A DNA stretch of 62,799 bases from Hyphomicrobiaceae bacterium (GTDB lineage Bacteria > Pseudomonadota > Alphaproteobacteria > Rhizobiales > Hyphomicrobiaceae), in contig PKEY01000004.1 of NCBI GenBank assembly GCA_002919265.1, positions 1 to 62,799 on the forward strand, in the 5' to 3' direction. Below are positions 15,878 to 24,860 of the stretch, piece by piece; positions within the stretch are counted from its first letter, which is position 1, and each line of letters begins with the position of its first letter. A program made the translations under genes and the position numbers. The notes beneath the pieces were generated by a model. It was not told the DNA's origin, ran no database searches, and was given only the letters and a program-made list of their open reading frames with translations.

Positions 15878-17047
15878 ATGCTGCAGCTTGCAGATAATCT
15901 TAGCCGCTTAGGTACCGAAACTGCGTTTGAAGTTCTCGCGCGCGCCGCCGAGCTGCAGCGACAGGGCCGCGATATCATCAACCTGGGTATTGGGCAGCCG
16001 GATTTTCAAACGCCGCCTCATATTGTCGAAGCGGCTATAAAGGCTCTGCGAGACGGTCATCACGGCTACACGCCGGCGCAGGGCATCCTTCCGCTGCGTG
16101 AGGCTGTCGCCGCGGACCTTCATCGCCGGCACAAGGTCGATGTGAGCCCCAACAACATCGTCATCATGCCGGGCGGCAAGCCGACGATGTTTTTTGCCAT
16201 TCTGATGTTCGGCGCTCCCGGCACCGAGATTATGTATCCTGACCCGGGCTTCCCGATTTATCGCTCGATGATCGAGTACACGGGGGCGAAGCCGGTTCCG
16301 ATCGCGCTCAAGGAAGAGAATGGATTTGCATTCAGCGCTGAGGAGGTGCTTGCGCAAATCACCCCCCAAACACGGCTCATCATCATCAATAGCCCCGGGA
16401 ATCCGACCGGCGGCGTTGTTCCTGAGTCCGAAATCCGGCGGCTCGTGGATGGCCTCGAGGGGCATCCGCATGTGGCGGTGTTGTCGGACGAAATTTACAG
16501 CCAGATGCTCTATGACGGCCGCGAGCACGTGAGCTTCCTCCGGTATCCCGAAATTCGCGACCGCCTCATCCTGCTCGACGGCTGGTCCAAGACTTACGCA
16601 ATGACCGGCTGGCGACTTGGCTTCAGCGTCTGGCCGACGGCCCTCGTCGAACATGTCGTGCGGCTCTGCGTGAACAGCCATTCGTGCGTCAACGCACCGA
16701 CGCAATATGCCGGCATTGCCGCGCTCGAGGGGCCGCAAGACGACGTCATCAAGATGGTCCGCGCCTTCGACGAGCGGCGCCGCGCCATTGTTCCCATGCT
16801 CAACCAGCTTCCCGGTTTCCGCTGTGTCGAGCCTGGCGGCGCGTTCTATGCGTTCCCTAACATTACCGGCACAGGCATGACGGCGAAGGAGCTGCAGAAC
16901 AAGATGCTCGAGGAAGCCGGTGTGGCCACCGTTGCTGGCACCAGCTTTGGTGTTTACGGCGAGGGCTTCATCCGCTTTTCCTACGCCAATTCCATCGAAA
17001 ACATTCGCGCGGCTATTCAACGGATTGGGACGTTACTGACGAGGTAG
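15878..17047 (+). CDS. Pyridoxal-phosphate aminotransferase, class I/II
   Basis: A 389-residue fold-type I aminotransferase moving an amino group between an amino acid and a 2-oxo acid. Visible features are INLGIGQPDFQTP near 35, the YTPAQG segment near 64, NSPGNPTGG at 171-179 for cofactor binding, DEIY at 204-207, and the Schiff-base lysine in SKTYAMTGWRLGF (Lys238). The length and motifs are those of the aspartate/aromatic aminotransferase group (AspC/DapC-like). The substrate is not determined. It reads toward the IclR gene and shares a bidirectional terminator with it. It could supply or drain amino groups for the catabolic cluster that follows, but it is a separate transcript. Confidence 0.88.
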   Translation: MLQLADNLSRLGTETAFEVLARAAELQRQGRDIINLGIGQPDFQTPPHIVEAAIKALRDGHHGYTPAQGILPLREAVAADLHRRHKVDVSPNNIVIMPGGKPTMFFAILMFGAPGTEIMYPDPGFPIYRSMIEYTGAKPVPIALKEENGFAFSAEEVLAQITPQTRLIIINSPGNPTGGVVPESEIRRLVDGLEGHPHVAVLSDEIYSQMLYDGREHVSFLRYPEIRDRLILLDGWSKTYAMTGWRLGFSVWPTALVEHVVRLCVNSHSCVNAPTQYAGIAALEGPQDDVIKMVRAFDERRRAIVPMLNQLPGFRCVEPGGAFYAFPNITGTGMTAKELQNKMLEEAGVATVAGTSFGVYGEGFIRFSYANSIENIRAAIQRIGTLLTR

Positions 17048-17096
17048 GCAATCCGGCGCATGTCATCTGGCGTCGGGATAAGCACTTGGCGGGCAA

Positions 17097-17137
17097 TCAA
17101 GAAAAATGGGCGCCGTGCAGGTGCCCATTTTTCTTGA
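17097..17137. terminator. Bidirectional intrinsic terminator
   Basis: Exact 15-base arms tcaagaaaaatgggc (17097-17111) and gcccatttttcttga (17123-17137) enclose an 11-base loop. A-rich and T-rich ends give a T-run on both strands. It lies between the convergent aminotransferase (stop at 17047) and IclR (stop at 17187) genes and serves both. Confidence 0.9.
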
Positions 17138-17186
17138 ATGATGTTTAATCTGGAGACGCATTTCGGCGAAAAATAATTTGTCGTCG

Positions 17187-17942
17187 CTATTCCGTCTGTA
17201 TCGCAAGACATTCTCGCAACTCGTCGATAATTTCAGTCATCCAGCGTTCCGTCATCATCTCGACGGGTGCGTTGAACGACACCGCTAGGTCCGCAATTCC
17301 ACCAGGCTCCCTTCGGATCGGAAGGCCAAGCCCTCCCAATCCAGGGATGTAATAACCCATGTTCACTGCAAAACCGCGTCTCATCGCATCTTCAAGAGCG
17401 TCACGGATGACATCTACGTCTACTTCGTGCACGGCCGGATAGTTGGCGTATCGGTGAGCATTTGCGGCCAGAATTTCATCCTGAGTTTTCTTCGGTAGGG
17501 TGGAAAGAATGGCGAGGCTGCCTGCCGCAATTCCCAGCGGGATACGGCCGCCAATCTCCAAACTGAAGTGTTGCCGAGATATCCGGCTGATGATTTCGGT
17601 GCAAACGGCATCGAGGCCCGACCGTGCCATCATGTATACCGTAAATCCTGTTCGGCGGGCGAATTCTGTTGCGCCCGGTCTTAGATGAGACACGAGATGC
17701 TCAAGGCGATCATGCCGTTTGGCGAGCAGCTGAATTGCTGGCCCTAACCGATAATGCCCATGTTTGCCGGCGTGTTCGCAAAACCCCCTCTGCAGAAGCG
17801 CTACCAATGTGCGATGAACCGCTGGCTTGTTGGCGCCGACTTTCTGGCAAAGCTCCCGCAGGCTCATGCCATCTGGGCCAGCATCGCCGAGAGCGAGCAT
17901 GACATCTACTGCTCGCTCCACGTTCGACGATCCCTGCGCCAT
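17187..17942 (-). CDS. IclR-family transcriptional regulator
   Basis: A 251-residue DNA-binding regulator starting at the ATG at 17942, which has GGGGGAG eight bases upstream; a GTG six codons earlier is less well placed. The winged helix-turn-helix is at about residues 5-65 (VERAVDVMLAL, SLRELCQKVGANKPAVHRTLVALLQRGF). The effector-binding domain follows, with GRIPLGIAAGSLAIL and a C-terminal GGLGLPIRREPGGIADLAVSF, where IclR proteins bind small carboxylates. It is divergent from the transport/catabolic cluster and is its most likely local regulator. Palindromes between the two genes are candidate operators. Confidence 0.9.
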   Translation of the reverse strand: MAQGSSNVERAVDVMLALGDAGPDGMSLRELCQKVGANKPAVHRTLVALLQRGFCEHAGKHGHYRLGPAIQLLAKRHDRLEHLVSHLRPGATEFARRTGFTVYMMARSGLDAVCTEIISRISRQHFSLEIGGRIPLGIAAGSLAILSTLPKKTQDEILAANAHRYANYPAVHEVDVDVIRDALEDAMRRGFAVNMGYYIPGLGGLGLPIRREPGGIADLAVSFNAPVEMMTERWMTEIIDELRECLAIQTE

Positions 17943-17990
17943 CGAGTACGTCTCCCCCACGACGTTCTAATATTTGAAACGTATATGCTG

Positions 17991-18018
17991 CGAACGGTTC
18001 GATTGAAAGAACGTTCTT
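17991..18018. promoter_or_regulatory. Two palindromes between iclR-type gene and ABC operon (candidate operator)
   Basis: CGAACGGTTCG (17991-18001) is an 11-base palindrome about a central G. AAGAACGTTCTT (18007-18018) is a 12-base perfect palindrome. Both contain GAAC/GTTC half-sites and their centres are 16.5 bases apart, about one and a half helical turns. They sit 50-75 bases from the regulator start and about 185 bases from the permease start. Binding by the IclR protein is inferred from position. Confidence 0.5.
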
Positions 18019-18203
18019 GACTTTAAGTGCGTAAAAATTCAGGTTCGGCGCAAGGGAGGGTGGGGGGCATAGCCAACCCAACTGCCGGCTACAGTCGGCG
18101 CGGCAAAGCAGAGCGGCTTCACGCGTCCGTCGGTCGTGCTCATGCCCATGCCCATCATCGTCTTCGCCGGGGCACCTTGGTGCCGGTGACTTGATGTGGA
18201 CTG

Positions 18204-19145
18204 ATGCTGTCGTTTTTGTTTAAGCGTCTCGGCTTCGCGTGCGTCACGCTGCTGTGCGTGCTTACGGCCGTCTTCATTCTTGTGCGCATTCTGCCGGGTG
18301 ATCCGACGCTGGTCATCCTGGGCGATCAGGCAAGCCCCGCCAGCATCGCTGCGCTCAAGGAGCGTTTGGGGCTCGATAAGCCCATTTGGGTCCAGTACAT
18401 CAGTTTCCTGAGTTCCGTACTCCAAGGTGATCTCGGAAGCTCAATGGTCACCGGGCGACCGGTGATGGAAGAGGTTCTTCACGTACTGCCTTACACGATT
18501 GAGCTCACGATCGCCGCACTTGCTCTCGGCGTCGTCTTGGGCGTTCCGGCCGGTGTCCTTGCGGCCGTGACACGTAATCGTTTTCCTGACTTCTTGATGA
18601 GAATTCTTTCGCTGCTCGGCCTTTCCGTACCCGCCTTTGTTGCAGCGATCATTCTGCTGATGATTTTTGCCATTGAACTCGGCTGGTTTCCGATCATCAG
18701 CGCGGGTGGCGGTGACGACATTTGGGAGCGGCTGCGCCAAATGGCGCTTCCGACCCTCTCGCTGGCTCTTATTATGATGGCCTACATCACCCGCGTTACG
18801 CGCTCGGCCATGCTGGAGGTGTTGAGCCAGGATTTCGTGCGCACTGCTCGCGCGAAAGGGGCGCCGGGTTGGGTGGTGATTTGGCGCCATGCCCTTGGCA
18901 ATTGCCTTATTCCCATCACCACCGTTGTCGGGCTTTATCTCGGTATTCTGATCGGAAATTCGGTTTTGACGGAAATCGTCTTCAGTCGCCCTGGCCTCGG
19001 CAAGCTTATCCTGATGGCGCTCACTCAGCGTGACTATACGCTGCTCCAGGGCCTCATCGTTATCTATACGCTGATGGTTGTGGTCGTGAATCTTCTTACC
19101 GACCTCACGTACGGCTTCCTTGATCCGCGGGTGCAGTACAAATGA
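18204..19145 (+). CDS. Dipeptide/oligopeptide-type ABC transporter permease (DppB-like)
   Basis: A 313-residue inner-membrane permease and first gene of the cluster. The N-terminus (FLFKRLGFACVTLLCVLTAVF) and RILPGDPTLVILG are characteristic of DppB/OppB/NikB proteins. Six membrane segments are visible, and the EAA-type loop is DFVRTARAKGAPGWVVIWRH. Its stop codon overlaps the start of the second permease (ATGA), so the two are translationally coupled. DppBC-type permeases move peptides, nickel chelates, opines, and aminopolycarboxylates such as EDTA, so the fold does not name the substrate. The ribosome site is weak. Confidence 0.92.
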   Translation: MLSFLFKRLGFACVTLLCVLTAVFILVRILPGDPTLVILGDQASPASIAALKERLGLDKPIWVQYISFLSSVLQGDLGSSMVTGRPVMEEVLHVLPYTIELTIAALALGVVLGVPAGVLAAVTRNRFPDFLMRILSLLGLSVPAFVAAIILLMIFAIELGWFPIISAGGGDDIWERLRQMALPTLSLALIMMAYITRVTRSAMLEVLSQDFVRTARAKGAPGWVVIWRHALGNCLIPITTVVGLYLGILIGNSVLTEIVFSRPGLGKLILMALTQRDYTLLQGLIVIYTLMVVVVNLLTDLTYGFLDPRVQYK

Positions 19146-20035
19146 CCGACCTTCCGGTTTCTCCGACAGAGCGGCCGGAGGTCTCCTCAAGCTCGGCCGG
19201 AACGTTCAGGTCGTTCCTCTCGCGCCTCAATCTTTCGACATGGATTGGTGTCGCGGTCGTTCTCATTCTCATCGTGGCGGCGATCTTGGCGCCTTGGCTC
19301 GCGCCTTTCGATCCGGCGAGGCAGGACATTTTCAGTCAGCTGGCTCCGCCCAGTGCCCAATATTTGCTGGGTGCTGATCAATACGGCCGCGATATCCTTT
19401 CGCGCTTGCTTTACGGGGCCCGTTATTCGCTGACGATTGGCATCCTGTCGATCCTGCTCGCGATGATCGTCGGCAGCCTGATCGGGATGATCGCGGGGCA
19501 CCTCGGCGGCAAGACCGACATCGTTCTGATGCAGTGCATGGATGTCGTGCTGGCCTTTCCCTCGCTAATTCTGGGCCTCGCTCTGGTGGCGATGCTGGGG
19601 CCGACGATGACGAATATCCTCATCGCTATTGCTTTCACCGCCGTGCCAGCATTTGCGCGTGTCGCTCGCGCGGCGGTCATTGCGCAGCGGGATCGTGAAT
19701 ACGTTCAGGCTTGCCGCGCGATGGGTTTCTCCGGGCCACGCATTCTTTTTCGCCACATCCTGCCGGCAATTTTGCCTGAGGTCTTGGTGATGTCATCCTT
19801 GTGGATGGCAACGGCGGTGCGCACAGAGGCGACGCTCGCCTTTATCGGTCTCGGTTTGCCTCCTCCCACGCCCACGTGGGGGGGCATGGTGCGAGAGGGT
19901 TTTGACAATATTCTCAACTCTTTTCACCTCGCACTTTTCCCAAGCCTCGCAATTCTTCTCCTCGTCTTAGCCTTCAATCTTATCGGCGATGGCCTGCGGG
20001 ATGCGATTGATCCGCGCCTGAAGACTGCATCATGA
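19142..20035 (+). CDS. Dipeptide/oligopeptide-type ABC transporter permease (DppC-like)
   Basis: A 297-residue partner permease. It starts with a 30-residue cytoplasmic tail rich in Ser and Pro, followed by a first membrane segment at about 33-55 and the DppC/OppC extracytoplasmic motif (LGADQYGRDILSRLLYGAR). The EAA loop is REYVQACRAMGFSGPRILFRH, and the end has GLGLPPPTPTWGGM, all typical of the family. Both its start and its stop overlap neighbouring genes by four bases, giving tight coupling to the other permease and to the ATPase. Confidence 0.92.
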   Translation: MTDLPVSPTERPEVSSSSAGTFRSFLSRLNLSTWIGVAVVLILIVAAILAPWLAPFDPARQDIFSQLAPPSAQYLLGADQYGRDILSRLLYGARYSLTIGILSILLAMIVGSLIGMIAGHLGGKTDIVLMQCMDVVLAFPSLILGLALVAMLGPTMTNILIAIAFTAVPAFARVARAAVIAQRDREYVQACRAMGFSGPRILFRHILPAILPEVLVMSSLWMATAVRTEATLAFIGLGLPPPTPTWGGMVREGFDNILNSFHLALFPSLAILLLVLAFNLIGDGLRDAIDPRLKTAS

Positions 20036-21792
20036 GCGCTACCGAAACTCCGCTCCTGTCTGTTCAGGGCCTCACCGTTTCCTTCGGTTCAAGGACGGTG
20101 GTGCATAACCTCAGCTTCGACGTTTCTGCCGGCCGAACGTTGGCGGTCGTCGGGGAATCCGGCTCGGGCAAGAGTGTGACGTCGCTGGCCATCATGCGGC
20201 TCCTGCCGGCGCATATCAGCTGCGTTTCAGGGCGCATCATGTTTGAGGGGCGCAATCTCCTTGAGCTGCCGGAACGGCAGATGCGCCAGATCCGCGGCGG
20301 CAAGATCAGCATGATCTTCCAGGAGCCGATGACGAGCCTCAATCCGGTGCAGCGCGTCGGCGATCAGTTGGCCGAAGCTATTCGCTATCACCGCGGCTTG
20401 AGCGGCGCGGCGCTTGAGAAAGCAGTGCTGGATCTTTTTGATATGGTCCGCATCCCGGACGCACGGCGCCGCGTTCGTCAATATCCTCACATGTTTTCCG
20501 GGGGCATGCGCCAGCGCGTGATGATTGCGATGGCGTTGGCTTGCAATCCTTCGCTCATCATCGCCGATGAGCCGACAACGGCCCTCGACGTCACGGTGCA
20601 GGCCCAAATCCTGTCGCTGATGCGGGACTTGCAGCGGGAAACCGGCACGGCTTTTCTGTTTATCACACACGATATGGGCGTCGTCGCGGAAATTGCTGAC
20701 GATGTTCTCGTCATGCGCCACGGTCGCATGGTCGAGAAAGGAAATGTTCACGACGTATTCACGACGCCGCGTGAAGAATATACGCGCACGCTTATTGCGG
20801 CGGTGCCGAGTATGGTGGGCAGTCTCGCCGCGCAACGCATCGAGCCGAAACCGATAGAGACTTTGCCTCCCGACAAAACCGGTATCCTGTCGGTGGACAA
20901 TCTCAGTGTGCGTTTTCCGGTAAGCGGTGGCCTTTTCCGCAAGGCCGGTGCGGTGCATGCAGTTGAAAACGTATCCCTCTCAATAAATCAGGGTGAGACG
21001 CTTGGCCTCGTTGGGGAGTCGGGTTCGGGCAAGTCCACAATCGGAAAAGCCATAATAAACCTCGTGCCCCTGCATTCGGGCATGGTGCGGGTGAATGGCG
21101 AAACGGTAGACTACAATTCGTCCGCCAGCCTCATGCGGCTGCGCCGGAATGTTCAGATGATCTTCCAGGATCCGTTCGGATCTCTGGATTCACGTCAGAG
21201 TATCGGCTCCGCGATCATGGAGCCGATGCTGGTTCATGGCCTCGCCAAAGGAGCGGAAGCAAAAGAGCGCATGGAGTGGCTGCTTGAGCGCGTCGGCCTG
21301 GATCCGTTGCGTGCTTCAAGCCTGCCGCACGAATTCTCCGGCGGTCAACGTCAGCGTATTTGTATTGCCCGCGCGTTGGCGATGTCGCCGACAGTCATCA
21401 TAGCCGATGAAGCGGTTTCAGCCCTCGACGTTTCGATAAAGGCGCAGATCATCGACCTGATGATAGATCTGCAAGAGGATCTTGGAATTTCGTATCTCTT
21501 TATCAGCCACGACATGGCGGCAGTCGAAAAAATCTGCCATCGCGTAGCGGTGATGTACTTCGGTGAGATTGTCGAAATCGGGAACAAGGAGGACGTCATT
21601 GGACGGCCTATTCATCCCTATACCCAGCATCTGTTGTCGGCCATTCCGGTAAACCATCCGAAATTGCGTGGAACGCGGCCGCCTTTGGCTGACATGAAGC
21701 CGCGAAGTGCTTTGCGTCCGCCTGGCTATGAGCCGCCTCCGGCTCGATGGATGATGGCGGCTGATGGCCATTTTGTGCGGCAGCCGGACTGA
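20032..21792 (+). CDS. Fused dual ATPase of a dipeptide-type ABC importer (DppD-DppF fusion, GsiA-like)
   Basis: A 586-residue protein with two complete nucleotide-binding domains, replacing the usual pair of ATPases. Domain 1 (about 1-265) has Walker A GESGSGKS near 42, signature FSGGMRQR, Walker [12 protein letters not shown], and THDMG. Domain 2 (about 285-560) has a second [27 protein letters not shown], and SHDMA. Each is followed by the oligopeptide-transporter C-terminal motif ([12 protein letters not shown] at the end). In domain 2 the residue after the Walker B Glu is Ala-Val rather than Pro-Thr, a tolerated change. The ATGA overlap couples it to the second permease. Confidence 0.92.
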   Translation: MSATETPLLSVQGLTVSFGSRTVVHNLSFDVSAGRTLAVVGESGSGKSVTSLAIMRLLPAHISCVSGRIMFEGRNLLELPERQMRQIRGGKISMIFQEPMTSLNPVQRVGDQLAEAIRYHRGLSGAALEKAVLDLFDMVRIPDARRRVRQYPHMFSGGMRQRVMIAMALACNPSLIIADEPTTALDVTVQAQILSLMRDLQRETGTAFLFITHDMGVVAEIADDVLVMRHGRMVEKGNVHDVFTTPREEYTRTLIAAVPSMVGSLAAQRIEPKPIETLPPDKTGILSVDNLSVRFPVSGGLFRKAGAVHAVENVSLSINQGETLGLVGESGSGKSTIGKAIINLVPLHSGMVRVNGETVDYNSSASLMRLRRNVQMIFQDPFGSLDSRQSIGSAIMEPMLVHGLAKGAEAKERMEWLLERVGLDPLRASSLPHEFSGGQRQRICIARALAMSPTVIIADEAVSALDVSIKAQIIDLMIDLQEDLGISYLFISHDMAAVEKICHRVAVMYFGEIVEIGNKEDVIGRPIHPYTQHLLSAIPVNHPKLRGTRPPLADMKPRSALRPPGYEPPPARWMMAADGHFVRQPD

Positions 21793-21817
21793 ATTTTGTA
21801 ATTGCTCCTGGAGCTCA

Positions 21818-23152
21818 ATGAGAATGACAAGCGCGATTGAAGTTATGGCCCGCTTCGCCGCACAGACGCCTAGCAAGTCCATTCCTCAAGAGGTTCGAGA
21901 TTTTGCGGCGACTCTCATTCTTGATTTATTAGCCGCTGCCTCCGCCGGAATCTCGAGCCCTTTGGCACAAACAGCTCTCCGTGCCGGGCGCAAGCTCTAT
22001 GGTAACGGTGGGACCGCAGTCTGGTTTACCGAAGATCGTTTAAGCTGGTTGGGCGCAGCTTACGTGAATTCCTCCGCAGCGAGCGCGCTCGACATCGATG
22101 ACGGTCACCGCGGAGCGTGCGGCCACGCCGGTGCCGGTGTTATTCCTGCGGTGTTGGCGCTCGCCGAAAACGGCGATTACGATGGCAGAGCAATTATCGA
22201 TGCGATCATCGTCGGTTATGAGGTCGCCCTCAGGGTCGCGTCGGCGCGCCCAACACCGACGATCGTCAGCTACGCCAGTGGCAAATGGGTAGCCTACGGA
22301 GTAGCAGCTGCGGCTGGTCGCCTCCTGGGTTTGAATGCCGAACAAATAGCCGAGGCAATGGCGATCGCCGGGGCTGAGTCGCCCATACTCTTTCCCTCGG
22401 GTACTTCGCGCCGGCAGGGAAGCACCGTAAAGGAAGGAATTCCCCCAGCAGTAGCTATCGGGTTGATGGCAGCAATACGGGCACAGGCCGGCGGCACCGG
22501 CCCGACAGATTTGCTTGACAACCCAAACCTGTTCACGCCCGACATTCTAATCGGCGACCTGGGAAGCAATTGGCAGACGGCGCGTAACTACCTCAAGCCT
22601 TACGCATGCTGCCGCTACATGCATGCCGCTATCGACGCCATTGCCGAAATGCGGCAACCCGGCAAGCCTGTGAAGCAGCTCAAAATCGAGCTCTTCCCGC
22701 AAGGTATGAAACTCGGCAACGTCCGGGCTCCACGTAGTTTGGAGGAAGGCCAATACAGCTATCCCTTCAGCTGTTCGCTGGCTGCGTTGCGCGGCATTGA
22801 AGCCCTCCAGCCTGTCAGGCTCGAATCCCTGGCAGACAAGGAGGTCTTGGAGCTCGCCTCACGCGTTGAATTGGAGGTTGCGCCGGACTTCGTGGAATCG
22901 TTCCCGGCCCGTACGCCGGCGCGGGTCACCATCGATTACGGCGAGGGTCCGCAAACGCGCACAGTGGATTATCCGCTCGGTGACACCGCGAACCCGATGT
23001 CTCGCGCTCAAATCGAAGCGAAATTCCGGCAGTTGTCAAAGGAGGTGATGGATACGGCGGCCCAGGATAAGCTGCTCACTGCTGTAGATACCCTCGATAA
23101 TGAAGGGCCATCTCGCCTGTTTGCCATCCTCGGCGCCAAAGCCAGCGCTTAA
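21818..23152 (+). CDS. MmgE/PrpD family protein
   Basis: A 444-residue protein of the family holding 2-methylcitrate dehydratase, cis-aconitate decarboxylase and iminodisuccinate epimerase. The start at 21818 has GGAG nine bases upstream. Family features are LDLLAAASAGISSPLAQTA near 30, the SAASALDIDDGHRGACGHAGAGVIPAVLA segment of the active-site region, and the Cys-Arg motif in KPYACCRYMHAAIDA near 265. It sits inside an ABC importer operon, between ATPase and receptor genes, so it should act on the imported compound or an early product. No prp genes (citrate synthase, lyase) are near, so a methylcitrate role is unlikely. Confidence 0.82.
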   Translation: MRMTSAIEVMARFAAQTPSKSIPQEVRDFAATLILDLLAAASAGISSPLAQTALRAGRKLYGNGGTAVWFTEDRLSWLGAAYVNSSAASALDIDDGHRGACGHAGAGVIPAVLALAENGDYDGRAIIDAIIVGYEVALRVASARPTPTIVSYASGKWVAYGVAAAAGRLLGLNAEQIAEAMAIAGAESPILFPSGTSRRQGSTVKEGIPPAVAIGLMAAIRAQAGGTGPTDLLDNPNLFTPDILIGDLGSNWQTARNYLKPYACCRYMHAAIDAIAEMRQPGKPVKQLKIELFPQGMKLGNVRAPRSLEEGQYSYPFSCSLAALRGIEALQPVRLESLADKEVLELASRVELEVAPDFVESFPARTPARVTIDYGEGPQTRTVDYPLGDTANPMSRAQIEAKFRQLSKEVMDTAAQDKLLTAVDTLDNEGPSRLFAILGAKASA

Positions 23153-23209
23153 TGGACGACCGTGGGAGAAGCCCAACTCGATTTCATTACACGAGAATAG
23201 GAGGAAATG

Positions 23210-24778
23210 ATGCTACTGGCCAAGTCGATCGGCGGCCGGGCCCTGGCTGCGGCGATCCTGCTCGGAACGGCATTAAGTCCACACCAGGCCTTCGCAGAAA
23301 AAACAAAATTGTCTCTTGGCGTCGGCGCCGCCGATGTTGGAACTCTTGACCCTCACTTCGCATCCAGCACTTCGGACCGTACGCTGGTAGCCTGGATTTT
23401 CAACGCACTTGTTCGTTTTGCGCCTGGATCGACAGATCCCAGCACAATCGAGCCTGATCTTGCCGAAAGTTGGGAAGCCTCTCCGGACAAACTGGTCTGG
23501 ACCTTCAAGCTGCGCCCCGGCGTGAAGTGGCAAAAGGGATTTGGAGAAGTGACGGCTGAGGACGTCGTTTTCAGCCTGACCAAGTCGGCCGACCCCAATC
23601 GCTCCGCCTTTGCCGGCGACTATAGCGCTATTGAGAAGGTTGAAGCGCTCGATCCACTAACGGTGCGCATCACCCTCAAGCATCAGGTACCGTCTCTGCT
23701 CGGTCTTCTGGCGAATTACTCTGGCGGTTTCATCGTGCCGAAAGCCGCGGTGGAGAAGCTTGGTGACGACTTCAAGCGGAATCCCGTGGGCTCAGGCCCA
23801 TTCGTGTTGACAAAGATCGAACCGGGACTGGTGGTTCATTTTGTAGCCCACGAGGAGTATTTCCGCGGCGCGCCGAGAATCAAAGAAGTCGCCTACCGCT
23901 TCCTGAATTCGGCCTCCGCCCGCGATTTGGCTTTTGCAGCGGGTGAGGTTGATGCAGCCACGGGCCTGCAGGATCGTCAGTGGTACGCCCGTATGCAAAA
24001 GACCAAGGGCGTTGCGGTTGATATCTTCGATCCGGCAGAATTGTTCGTTCTGCACATCGATTCGAACAAGAAGCCGTTCGATGACATTCGCGTGCGGCAG
24101 GCGGTAGCGCATGCCGTCAATCGCGAGCAGATCGCGCAGTTCCGCGGCAAACCTTTCACGCGAGCAGCCGGCTCGGTGATCCCGATGAACAATCTCGGGT
24201 ATCTCGCGAACCCGGGCTTGTTGCCTCATGACCCGGCGAAGGCGAAAGCGTTGCTTGCTGAAGCCGGATATCCAAATGGACTGACGATCAAAATGATCGG
24301 CAGCCAGATGGGCAGCTACGAGACAGTGCAACAGTTGTTGCAGGCACAGTTTCAGCAATCGGGCATTACGCTAGAGCTGCAGCAAGTAGAGCACGCGACC
24401 TGGCATCAGATGATCCGAAAGGACCTTAATGCCATTACGGGTTACAGCGCAGCGCGTTTTCCAGTGGCAGATATTTATCTGACGCAGTTCTATCACAGCG
24501 CGAGCTCCATCGGCAAACCCACAGCCGCAACCAACTTCAGCCATTGCGATGTGGCCGATAAGGAGATCGAGGCGGCGCGGACGGAAACGGATCCCGCCAA
24601 GCAGATCGAATATTGGCATGAGGCGCAGCGCAAGATCGTCGCCCATGTGTGCGCCGTTCCATTGACTGAAACGGGCCAGGTCTGGGTGCGTCGCGAAAAT
24701 CTTGATTGGGGTTACGAGCTGAAAGGCTCGATGTCTCTTGGCCCCCTCCTCACCGAAAAGACGCACTTCAAGGACTAA
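23210..24778 (+). CDS. Periplasmic substrate-binding protein, dipeptide/nickel family 5
   Basis: A 522-residue receptor for the importer above. AGGAGG lies just upstream of two adjacent ATG codons; the second (23210) has the better spacing. Residues 1-25 are a signal peptide ending QAFA. The mature part has the family 5 landmarks: TLDPHFASSTSDRTLVAWIFNALV, EPDLAESWEASPDKLVWTFKL, RPGVKWQ, and FDDIRVRQAVAHAVNR. The binding pocket is not predictable by eye. It is unusual that the receptor gene follows the MmgE/PrpD gene instead of leading the operon. An intrinsic terminator directly after it suggests the receptor ends a sub-transcript. Confidence 0.92.
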   Translation: MLLAKSIGGRALAAAILLGTALSPHQAFAEKTKLSLGVGAADVGTLDPHFASSTSDRTLVAWIFNALVRFAPGSTDPSTIEPDLAESWEASPDKLVWTFKLRPGVKWQKGFGEVTAEDVVFSLTKSADPNRSAFAGDYSAIEKVEALDPLTVRITLKHQVPSLLGLLANYSGGFIVPKAAVEKLGDDFKRNPVGSGPFVLTKIEPGLVVHFVAHEEYFRGAPRIKEVAYRFLNSASARDLAFAAGEVDAATGLQDRQWYARMQKTKGVAVDIFDPAELFVLHIDSNKKPFDDIRVRQAVAHAVNREQIAQFRGKPFTRAAGSVIPMNNLGYLANPGLLPHDPAKAKALLAEAGYPNGLTIKMIGSQMGSYETVQQLLQAQFQQSGITLELQQVEHATWHQMIRKDLNAITGYSAARFPVADIYLTQFYHSASSIGKPTAATNFSHCDVADKEIEAARTETDPAKQIEYWHEAQRKIVAHVCAVPLTETGQVWVRRENLDWGYELKGSMSLGPLLTEKTHFKD

Positions 24779-24789
24779 GCACTATTACA

Positions 24790-24820
24790 GGCTGCCACGG
24801 ATTTCGTGGCAGCCATTTTC
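24790..24820 (+). terminator. Intrinsic terminator or attenuator after the receptor gene
   Basis: Exact 10-base arms ggctgccacg (24790-24799) and cgtggcagcc (24805-24814) enclose a five-base loop and are followed by attttc. It starts 11 bases after the receptor stop and ends about 40 bases before the oxidase start, so it should lower transcription of the two enzyme genes downstream. Confidence 0.8.
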
Positions 24821-24860
24821 TCACGGCATACTCTCCCCAAGAAGCTTCTCCCAAAAACTC

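Noticed and set aside
15908..17020. 370-codon open frame opposite the aminotransferase
   Set aside because: Shadow of a conserved PLP enzyme on the other strand.
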